Shown here one piece after another: positions 55,711-64,000 of a stretch of DNA of 64,000 bases; the stretch's first letter is position 1, and each line of letters starts with the position of its first letter. The DNA is taken from NCBI GenBank assembly GCA_907165275.2, contig OU015662.1, forward strand, positions 2,611,501-2,675,500, read 5' to 3'. The notes beneath the pieces are model-generated. The model ran no database searches. It had not been told where the DNA came from and saw only the letters and a program-made list of their open reading frames with translations. Origin of the DNA: Zygaena filipendulae (lineage: Eukaryota; Arthropoda; Insecta; Lepidoptera; Zygaenidae). The position numbers were made by a program, and so were the translations under genes.

Positions 55711-56447
55711 TAGTAAGGTTGAGCGAATAATTAAATATTTTGGGGAAAATTTGATTATCTAGGTTTTTAAGACTAAGGGCGAGGCATGACGCTATTTTCA
55801 ATGAAATGAAATGCAGGGCTTTTTTTGCTTCAACTACAAAATTAATAAACCTCTTCTGGTAAAATAATAAAGTACTACGCCTGATTATTGGTTTTCTACC
55901 TAATACCCGTAGTCCGTACCTACTATTGTATTACGCTCCGAGTGTTGCTGCTGCTGTATGTAAATAAATACGACTTTGTCTAGTTACTAAGTTAAGTAAT
56001 TAGTGTTTTTGAAGAATGTCGGTGTTTAGAAATACATAATCTGTGAAAATTTCAACTGTCTAACAAATAAAAAAAACACACTTTTACTTGGTTTTTACGC
56101 CCACATGAAGGTAATAAACAGCGCTATATGGAGGTCGTTCAAATTGACACCTAAAATAGTTTAAAACTCAAAGCGAGCACTTCACAACCACCAAAAAGCA
56201 AGCGTTCCGAAAGCGTTTCATCACAGAGAATATTTTGTCACTAAAACGTTTCAGCGCGCCCTCAAAGGTTCAACTTTAGAAGATAAAATTTCGACCGAGA
56301 TTCGCTAATAATAAACATATAATTTAATGTTTAAGGATGATAATCTGGAATATGAAGATTTAAAATAATTGTTTGACTATATTGATTGAGAAAAGAAAGA
56401 AGTTCATTTTCTAGTCCTTAATAATGTTACAAAGAGAAAAGATTAGA
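55711..56447. other. Unassigned intergenic sequence
   Basis: No gene or repeat recognised. Confidence 0.35.
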
Positions 56448-56624
56448 TTTTTTGTATGTTTGTTTGTTTGTAATAGATAAACTCAAAAACTACTTAACTG
56501 ATTTTGAAAATATTGTACTTATAACATAGGTATGTTATAAGTACAATATTTTCAATATTTTCAATATAACAGCTTTTAAATAATATTGTACTTATAATAT
56601 TGTACTAAATGCCGAGAACAGCTG
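56448..56624 (+). mobile_element. Helitron-like element, subfamily B remnant with a 22-bp hairpin
   Basis: TTGTATGTTTGTTTGTTTGT to GAGAACAGCTGG. It contains perfect arms 56506-56527 and 56532-56553 (GAAAATATTGTACTTATAAC plus AT) around a 4-base loop, and partial third copies of the arm at 56583-56606. Confidence 0.6.
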
Positions 56625-57194
56625 GTACTTTTTACTTGGACGCCCACATTTATCAATAAATAGGAAGACGCATTTTTTTTTTATAAATCATCTGTCGCGG
56701 TTCGACTCAATTATTTTGCCAATATGTCAAGTTTTTCATTTATAGTAAAAAAAAATATATTACGATGATTTGTATAAAAGAAAACATTTTCGACGGTTTG
56801 AATAAGGCTTTCGCTTTGATCAAAGATTTAATTTCATCATAACCTTTCATAACTGAATTTGTGAGACCAAAATATATTTCGTAATAAAATGAAATTCGCT
56901 CTTTTCGTTTGCTGAATGAGGTAATTAATTTCGTAATAGGTTTATTCCAACAAAAACATAAATGTGCAAAGAAAGTCAAGTTCGCATCGAAAACCTTGCA
57001 AGATAACGGTCTACCCCGAGAAAAAGTAGGGGCTTGTTCGGTAAAGTTCCCGACCGAAAGTTTCCCACTGAAGATCGGTCACCAGCATTTCTGCTAGCGG
57101 TGACCGGTGTTCGGTTAGACACCATATTTGGTCAGTAAAGTCTTCTGTAGTCTGCATTAGTTGACACCGCGCGGGGTCGGTCACTGCGCCTGCA
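56625..57194. other. Unassigned sequence
   Basis: 57020-57190 is less AT-rich, with GGTCACC/GGTGACC steps. No gene recognised. Confidence 0.3.
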
Positions 57195-57670
57195 GGGGCC
57201 TTATTCAGTATGACTAACAACATTCCGTGCCCATAACGCGCTTCCCAAAAACACATTACCCAACGTTTCAGGTGCCAAAATATTAGAAATTAATATTCTG
57301 TATGCCTCAATAAACGTTGTAAATATGTTTTTTTGAAGTGAAACTTTTTTGAAAACAAGGGAAAGACTATTTTTGTGGCGCGTTATCTTAACGCGTCGTG
57401 TTATAGACCTGGCTAACCTAGCACCTAGCTAATGCTGAGTTGGTGACCTTTTCGGCAGAGCATGCAAGAGATATTATCTATGTCGCTTTAGATTAGGCAC
57501 TGTTGATGTTTGTTTCTTTTTATTTATTTATTTATTTAAAGAACTTTATTGCACATTTATGTACAAAAGGCGGACTTAATGCTTAAGGCATTCTTTTTCT
57601 TGTGTGTTGTACTGAAATAAATGTATTTTCTTCTTCTTCTTCTTCTTATGGTCATAGTGAATAAGGGCCC
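57195..57670. mobile_element. MITE family M6, copy b, split by a retroposon-like insert
   Basis: GGGGCCTTATTCAGTATGAC at left and TAGTGAATAAGGGCCC at right. GCCCATAACGCGCTTCCC, GTTGTAAATATG and GTGGCGCGTTATC match copies a and c. Interrupted at 57405-57645. Confidence 0.83.
57405..57645 (+). mobile_element. SINE/LINE-like insert with TTAT duplication and TTC tail
   Basis: Flanked by TTAT (57401-57404; 57646-57649). It ends AAATAAATGTATTTTCTTCT plus more TTC units, an AATAAA followed by a simple tail. Its middle (57516-57590) matches LINE 3' ends in the other orientation (ACAAAAGGCGGACTTAATGC). Removing it restores GTGTTATGGTCATAG, as in M6c. Confidence 0.75.
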
Positions 57671-58014
57671 AGGTCACGATTTGGTCTCTCTTCTCTCTCT
57701 TCGGTCGGATTGATTTCTCTCCGTGATATAACGACATTGTTCGTAAGTCGTTTAATAGGGCACCAAAATATGACTGGTCTATCGATTTCCTTCAATCTAT
57801 TTACGGTATGCTAAATTGGATCCGCAGACCTCTCGCCTCTGGACTATAAATACGTATTACCATCGTTCAATGAAGCATGTAGCTTTAAATTAATGTACCT
57901 ACATTTCACGGATCTAGTTAATTCTTATTAATTTCTGTATTAGCGTACGTGAAGATCCAGTGAGATGGCTTAATTTTGCTGTTTTTTTTTCTGGAATAAT
58001 TTATAATTTAAAAA
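57671..58014. other. Unassigned intergenic sequence
   Basis: No gene or repeat recognised. Confidence 0.35.
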
Positions 58015-58219
58015 CTAGCTGTTCCCCGCGATTTCACCCGAGGAATTTTCAGAGTTACCGCGGGAATTCCGGAATATAAAAGTACCCTATGTCCTTCTCT
58101 GTACCCCTGACAATGTGCATGCAAAATTTCATGATGATCGGTTGAGCCGAAGGCGTAAAAGCGTAACAAACAAACAAACTCACTTTCGCATTTATAAATA
58201 AATAATTTACTAGTAAGGA
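58015..58219 (-). mobile_element. Helitron-like element, full length (205 bp)
   Basis: CTAG at 58015-58018 after A; hairpin GTTCCCCGCGATTTCACC; GA at 58218-58219 followed by T. All family blocks are in order. Confidence 0.85.
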
Positions 58220-59561
58220 TTAAGCCCACTAGTTGTCGACGCGCTGACGAATCAAACCCTAAGAGTCTTTCAACGCCCCTAGTATTGCTACTGACACACC
58301 GACAAATCATGTGTAAAGGCAAGGCCATTCACCTGTGTATACTCACGTTCTTTGTTAAGGTTTTCTCTGTAATTTATCCGACTTTTTAATATATACCTAG
58401 TCAATATAGCCGCTCCTTATATTTTTCCTCCATTCGTCCCAATAGTCTCCGAATAAAATCCCGATAGACGGACAGACGAAACGAGATGACGCTATGAGCG
58501 TTCTCTCTTTGCCATTTTGGCTACGGGACCCTAAAAGAGTCGCTCAAATAAGGAAAATATCGCGATTTTGTAATTAATTTCCAGTCATTTTACCCATTTT
58601 TTTCAGTAAGTACCTACCTACTGACTTAAATTTTAAATTAACTACTGTTTTGCTTAAATAGAAATTCTCTGTAAAAAAAAAACATTTTACACGTAGCTCT
58701 CAAAGTAACAAAAGTTTCTAATTTGCAAATACAAAGAAAACAAAAGAGGACTTTCGTTTACAAAGGGAGTTCGAAGTGTCAGTCAGTCCTCTGTACAAAT
58801 TGTTTTAGGGAACAAAATATTTCGTTTTCATTCACAATACAATTAAACTCGATTCAATTTTGCATTCGACACGATGATGAAAGTTATTGTGACCTACTTT
58901 TGTAATTATTTAGAATTTATTTGAATAAAATAATATTTTGTAACATTACATAATTATTGTGAATGAATTCATGACCAAAATGACCAAAAATAGTTCATTC
59001 AAAACTTTTGTACCAAATTGGACAGAACAGAAAGCATATATTGTTATTGTGCCAACATAATTAAGCATTTATTGTGCGTCTTACACTAAAAATTTCCAGC
59101 AGGATCGTACTTAGAACAAAATGTCTTCTTTAAAATCTTTTTCAACAGAACACAAGCTACTGCCACTAAGTCAAAAAGAGCAGGTAGATGTTTCTCTTTT
59201 GTTTAGATCTTACCCAGTATTTTGCATTCACTAATAACGTACATCCTTGCTCGCGGCGATGTGTCCAACGCTTTTTTTGAGCAGGGAAAAGTTGAAGAAA
59301 CCGAAGCACGTGGAAAATTGCCATGCCAATTAATCCAACTAAACTAATTTTTATTTACCTTTATACATACCTACATTGGATAGCCCATGAATACAGCATA
59401 AGAATAGCGGGCGGGACTAAACGGAACGGGAATAAACGACGGCGTTGGGTTGTGAAGCAAATCAAATACGTCCCGAGGAGGACGGAAAACGCAGATTCAA
59501 GGTCAAGAACATTACTAATACATGTAATCATACATTCCAGGGGACCACCGCCATTAAGAGT
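58220..59561. other. Unassigned intergenic sequence
   Basis: CTACGGGACCCTAAAAG at 58519-58536 resembles a common repeat end. Otherwise no gene or repeat recognised. Confidence 0.35.
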
Positions 59562-59802
59562 CAGCGCACACTATGCGACACGCGACAGCGACAGCGCGAC
59601 GACTAGACGCGACGACAGGCTGCGGCTCACAATTTACATAAATTTTGTTCAAAGCTCCGCTCACTTGGCGTCAGAGTCGCAGAGTCGCAACGAGAAGCTA
59701 GGGGAGTCGGAGCGCGCTCGTTACTTGAGATGCAGAGCTATCGCTTGCGTCGACGACAAGTCGTTGCGACAAGACGAAACGACGAATGCATAGTGTGCGC
59801 AG
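59562..59802. mobile_element. MITE family M10, GC-rich, CGAC-repetitive
   Basis: CAGCGCACACTATGCG at left and GCATAGTGTGCGC at right; TAAGAG on both sides (59555-59560; 59803-59808) may be part of a longer target duplication. It is full of GCGAC/GTCGC steps, which opens a 156-codon frame (59323-59793) that I reject as a gene. Confidence 0.7.
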
Positions 59803-60291
59803 TAAGAGCAAATGCGGGCTGCGTTTATTCAATAGAAAATCGTACAAACACATTCCTCTCTCTGACACTAGAGCAAAATACCTATATATAGGTACTGTGC
59901 CATACGACTGCCATATTTTTGTGTTGCATTTTTTTATATAAATTAATTGCCATAAAAAATATTAAGTTTGACTTTACACTGAGGTTAAAATAACTAAGCC
60001 ACCTGGTCTTAAACAGTATTGCGCAGGTGTCATGCCAGTTTCATTACTTCTAGCTCTGAGATTATGAAACAAAAAAGAAGAAGCAAATTACTATTCCAAA
60101 CAGAAGGCCAATCGTATTTTTTGGAACGTTATTTAAAAAAAAAAACGTTCCAAAACCGTTCCGCGGCACCAGCTGGTTGCCATTTTGTTGCGACACGCTG
60201 TTTTTATGCTACTTTTTGTAATTGCATATTTACTTATTGCTTTTTTACCGTTGTTGTAACGTATAAAGATAATTTCATTTCATTTAAACAA
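59803..60291. other. Unassigned sequence with a small hairpin
   Basis: TTTTTTGGAACGTT / AACGTTCCAAAA at 60117-60157. No gene recognised. Confidence 0.4.
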
Positions 60292-60362
60292 TCCTCACTA
60301 TTATTAAAAATGTGAAAGTGAACTCCGGAGGGAACTCCGAAATTAACGCGGGGAATAGCTAG
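60292..60362 (+). mobile_element. Minimal Helitron derivative, 71 bp
   Basis: Has both ends: TCCTCACTATTATTAAAAAT at 60292 and AACGCGGGGAATAG to CTAG at 60359-60362, flanked by A and T. Nearly the whole body is deleted. Confidence 0.75.
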
Positions 60363-61019
60363 TAAATAAACAATTATTATCGAAGTGTTTTGAATAAATT
60401 ATAGAATAATGAGTTACTCGTATCGTAAAATTTATAGAACCAATAAGCAAGCAATAATAATAATCATTCCAAAAACCAAGCGCGCAACTTCTATGACGCC
60501 GTGACGAGATATCAAGGTTTGCCCCATCCGCACCGTCCGTTAAGGAAATAAAGTTGCAAAAGCAGATTTTCAATACTGGGAAGCAGCCGCATCATGTTGA
60601 TATGTACCTATGGGCTTAGCTCATTTCATATACTGGAATATCTTAATTTGATAGGTTTCATCTTTCCAGCTTATTAGGGATGCCTAAAATGAAAACTTCC
60701 TACAAAATACAAACCCAATTGAATCAGGCCATGCCGATAACATAATAATAGCGTAACACTTTCTATAAAGATCTTAATTATTCCTTATAGTTACTAAACA
60801 GATAGGTATTATGACCTATTTTATTAGTCGCTTGATCCATTGTTTTCGAAATTAACTAGTCGCAAGCTATTTGTGTAATTCCTCCGTTTACTTACAATCC
60901 ATCGTTTGTGCCAAAGAGGGAACACGTCGTTGTGGGTGCTGGCATACAGAAGATCGCAAACATTTTATTTTGTTGTACCTAATCATTGTTTAAACCTCAA
61001 GTGGTAGTGGGTGAGGCAT
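60363..61019. other. Unassigned intergenic sequence
   Basis: No gene or repeat recognised. Confidence 0.35.
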
Positions 61020-61125
61020 ATCGGTCGAAAAACTGATGACCTATGGAGCATGAAAGTTCTTAAGTGGCGACCACGAACTCGAAGATGCGGGGTTGCTAGG
61101 TCTAACCGAGATGCCATTAGATCCC
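61010..61125 (+). pseudogene. LINE reverse-transcriptase C-terminal remnant
   Basis: One plus frame reads RHIGRKTDDLWSMKVLKWRP then RTRRCGVARSNRDAI. This is like the C-terminal part of insect LINE endonuclease-reverse transcriptases (AGHI.R..DGRW..KVLEWRPRTG...GRP). No start codon, and the flanking sequence is not coding, so it is a decayed fragment. Confidence 0.7.
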
Positions 61126-61322
61126 GGTCCTTCACCTTCCTTCCTCGCCTTAAACAGATTTAAAATAGAAATCCTGCCATCATCCTGCCACCTTCGTACT
61201 TAACTAAGAGTCAATAATTCTTCTCACGCAAAAGCCTCACCGCTTCTGCATCTAATCTAATAAGGATCTTCCTTCATATTATCCTCGTTACTACAGAGTA
61301 TTGATAAAATTTGCCTAAAACT

Positions 61323-61547
61323 GGGCCCTTATTCACTATGACCATAACACGCCGCGCTAAGATAAGACGCCGCAAAAACTGTTTTCCCCCGTAATCAAAG
61401 AAGTTATCAACATTCATACATACACGCGTTCACAACAACGTTTCTTATGGCATAAAGAATATCTTGGCCTCTAGAACGTATGGAAATGCGTTTTAGGGAC
61501 GCGCGTTATGGGCAAGGAATGTTGTTGGATATGGTGATTAAGGGCCC
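61323..61547. mobile_element. MITE family M6, copy c (uninterrupted, 225 bp)
   Basis: GGGCCCTTATTCACTATGAC at left and GGTGATTAAGGGCCC at right. It shows the empty-site sequence (on the minus strand CGTGTTATGGTCATAG) for the insert in copy b. Confidence 0.85.
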
Positions 61548-62389
61548 TGGATCTAACATACGTATATTATAGGTATAGGTAGGTTTATTTTTGTTAGAAA
61601 CCTTAAATTAAGGTATGTTTTTTATTTAATTGAAACCAAAAGCATTAGTTACTTTTTCATAAATTTAATTGTATTCGATGCTCAGGTTTTACATTAAGAA
61701 AGCAATTATATTTTTTTATTCTGATGAAAAGAAATAAATTGGGGAATATTTTCTACGAAACTGAAACTCGGGGAATCGGCGGTATTCCTCGCCGTGTTAG
61801 GGTGTGATAAATGATTTCATATTAATAAGTCTGGTCGGCCTCGACGGGCAAAACCAGTCGTTACGTACACAATTTCAAGTAAAATGTCGAAACGTGCGCT
61901 CATTAATTGGCTTGCCTAAATCACCTCAAAAGTAGGTATACTTGCCTTTTGTATGCCCAGTTGATCTGCAATAAACACTGATTTGAATACCAAATACCAA
62001 GCATCTTCCCCTTGAAATGTGATAAAAAATGTATGCCGTTTTAGTTGTTTATTTATTTTATAGTTGCCTAATTATAAAGGTAAAACCGAACTTTTGTCTT
62101 TTGAAAAGTAGACGAAACCTCGCAAAGTGGAGCTTTTAATTTTGTATGCACAATATTGTCTTATTGCCAGTCCAAACTTAATATTTTAAAAGCAATGATT
62201 TTATTTCTTTTATGTTTGTTTGTAAAGGATAAACTGAAAAAACTACAAATTTGACTTTAAAAATACTTTCACTTATATGATTAGGTAGATACCTACTCAT
62301 CAAATTTTTTTAAGATGTGATACATAGATAATGTGTACTGTCTTCGAATCCTTATTATTATTATATATTTACCTATATATTATTATAAA
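61548..62389. other. Unassigned AT-rich intergenic sequence
   Basis: 62205-62275 has a weak Helitron-like body ('tgtttgtttgtaaaggataaac'). No gene. Confidence 0.35.
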
Positions 62390-62497
62390 TCCTTCCTTAC
62401 TAATATTATAAATGCGAAAGTAAGTTTGTTTGTTACGCTTTCACGCCTACTCAACCGGTCATCGTGAAATTTTCCATACATTTTGTCAGGGGTATGG
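62390..62497 (+). mobile_element. Helitron-like element, 5' part
   Basis: TCCTTCCTTACTAATATTAT, 'acgctttcacgcc', 'tcatcgtgaaattttcc', 'gtcaggggta'; the 3' hairpin is missing. Confidence 0.72.
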
Positions 62498-62951
62498 ATT
62501 AAAAAATATCAATGCTCTGTCTAAAATTTGACGACTAGATAATATAATTTGGTGATAGTGGAGTTGTTGAAGTTCCTATTCCTACCAATTAATTAGCTAT
62601 GTAACTACCTGCAAATACCCAGATGGTTTTATTCAAATAATAAATAATCGATTAACTTTGCTTGCCCACGCAACTATGTATGTACCTACCTTTAATATTA
62701 TAATATACTTATAATATTTTATTTCCCAGAAACACACCGAAAGGATATTAATTAATGTTAAATTGTATAGTCTATTCGATTTTAATTAAATATTTGGCTT
62801 AGACTAACGATAAGTCAATACCACAAAGCTTGTTTGAAATTATTAAGTTTTATTAGCGGTTTCTCTTTTGTGTGTAATCTCTATCAATGACTTTATTTGT
62901 ACAAAAGCACAAAGTCATTTTCATAATATATTTATGAGGTGATTTTCATAT
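62498..62951. other. Unassigned AT-rich intergenic sequence
   Basis: No gene or repeat recognised. Confidence 0.35.
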
Positions 62952-63138
62952 TCCTAACTAAATGCGAAAGTTATTTGTTTGTTTGTTACGCTCTCACGGC
63001 TTAACGGCCCAACCGATCACCATGAAATTTTGTATACACGCTGTCAAGAGTACAGAAAAGGACATAGGGTACGTTTTATACCGGAATTCCCACGGAATCT
63101 TCGAAATTGACTCGGGCGAAACCGCGGACAACAGCTAG
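62952..63138 (+). mobile_element. Helitron-like element, near full length
   Basis: TCCTAACTAAATGCGAAAGT (with a short 5' deletion), 'caccatgaaattttgtatac', hairpin TCGGGCGAAACCGCGG and CTAG at 63135-63138 before T. Confidence 0.82.
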
Positions 63139-63456
63139 TCTTACAAAGTTGAGATCCAAAAGGATTTATCAGGGTTAAGCGAGGAACATACTGAAGGCCC
63201 TCCTTTAGTATTCACGCTGTTATTGAACGATTATACCAAAACAAAACCATGAAATGTTGTGACATACCTAGGTGCCTATTTTATTTTAGATTTCCTTTAG
63301 ATCCTGACGCTCGTTATAATTCGATTGCCGGTTACTCAACATTAACTTCTAAATAAGAGTTGAACAGTCGACATTCTTAAAGTAACCAGTGCGATACCAA
63401 ACGTGCTCAAAATCTTATCTAACAATATCGGTAAAACCCCAAATATTAAAGTAAAA
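63139..63456. other. Unassigned intergenic sequence
   Basis: No gene or repeat recognised. Confidence 0.35.
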
Positions 63457-63677
63457 CTAGCTGTGTCCCACGGTTTCACCTGCGTGAGTTCCGGAATTCC
63501 CGCAGGAACTCCAAAGTAAAATTTTTTTACCCTCATCACCTAGGGGTACCTATAAAAATAGCTGACGACCTTTTTTAGGCCCTACCAAACATACATAAAA
63601 ATTTCATAAAAATCGGTCAAGGCGTTGCGGAGGAGTTCCATAACAAACACTGTGACACGAGATTTATATATATTAGA
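63457..63677 (-). mobile_element. Helitron-like element, first of a tandem cluster
   Basis: CTAG at 63457-63460, 'cggtttcacctgcgtgag', 'cggaggagttccataac', 'gtgacacgagatttatata', GA at 63676-63677 directly followed by CTAG of the next copy. Confidence 0.82.
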
Positions 63678-63863
63678 CTAGCTGTCCCCCGCGGTTTCAC
63701 TCGCGGTAATTTCGGAGTTCCCGTGGGAATTCCGGGATAAAAACTATCCTATCTTTTAAATTGGACCATTTTATGAATGGTTACAAAATTTTATCAAAAT
63801 CCGTTCAGTAGTTTCGGAGTCCATCGCGGACAAACAACGTGACACGTGATTTATATAAGTATA
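63678..63863 (-). mobile_element. Helitron-like element, second of the cluster
   Basis: CTAG at 63678, hairpin CCCGCGGTTTCACTCGCGG; same subfamily as 3929, with a shorter body. Confidence 0.82.
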
Positions 63864-64000
63864 CTAGCTGTCTCCCGCGATTTCATCCGCGGTAATTTCG
63901 GAGTTCCCGCGGAGGTTTCGGGAAAAAATTACTCTATGTCCTTCAGTTCCCGAGGGAATTCCGGGATAAAAACTATCCTATCTTTTAAGTTGGACCATAT
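63864..64000 (-). mobile_element. Helitron-like element, third of the cluster, cut by the window end
   Basis: CTAG at 63864 and hairpin CCCGCGATTTCATCCGCGG; the body matches 3703-3800 and runs off the window. Confidence 0.8.

Noticed and set aside
59323..59793. 156-residue ORF
   Set aside because: The C-terminal two-thirds lie in a CGAC-repetitive MITE (59562-59802) and the rest has no recognisable protein character.

Overview
The window looks like AT-rich, repeat-dense intergenic DNA from a moth or butterfly (Lepidoptera). This rests on many short Helitron-like elements of the kind known from Lepidoptera (5' TC, 3' GC-rich hairpin then CTAG), several miniature inverted-repeat transposons (MITEs), 5'-truncated non-LTR retroposon tails, and a BEL/Pao LTR retrotransposon. 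There is no operon, ribosome-binding-site or dense-gene structure. All family names come from recall and from reading the sequence; no database was searched.

Layout. 1-2388 is the uninterrupted 3' part of a BEL/Pao pol gene (RNase H, integrase, C-terminal domain). It is followed by a polypurine tract and a candidate 3' LTR (2582-2917). From 3.5 to 15.4 kb there are nested and solitary MITEs and Helitrons. About 15.8-16.9 kb is a repeat-poor island with the best candidate host gene, an apparently intronless ORF of 67 residues (16310-16513) behind a TATA box with a CRE, an E-box and ACGTG motifs, and a K-box-like motif in its 3' flank. 18-23 kb is again mobile-element DNA, including a MITE with an 8-bp target duplication and a hairpin element nested in another MITE. 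23.1-24.2 kb is a tandem array with 204/227-bp spacing. 26.0-26.25 kb is a long palindrome with TTA duplications (PIF/Harbinger type). 29.27-29.6 kb is an internally deleted copy of an insect multicopy gene. 33.78-34.48 kb is a palindrome of about 690 bp with hairpins inside its arms. The rest, 34.5-64 kb, holds more MITEs, Helitrons (including head-to-tail clusters at 43.3-44.0 and 63.4-64.0 kb and a 71-bp minimal copy at 60.3 kb), a CAGACA hexamer array, a 16-bp minisatellite and LINE remnants.

No pathway or gene cluster is visible. The genetics here is insertion on insertion: in three places a second or third copy of the host element shows the unoccupied site, so the order of events can be read. 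Apart from the pol gene, the 67-residue gene, the 29.3-kb fragment, a possible exon near 48.1 kb and a LINE reverse-transcriptase scrap at 61.0 kb, I do not believe the ATG-to-stop ORFs in the window are genes. Most lie in repeats or are chance frames.
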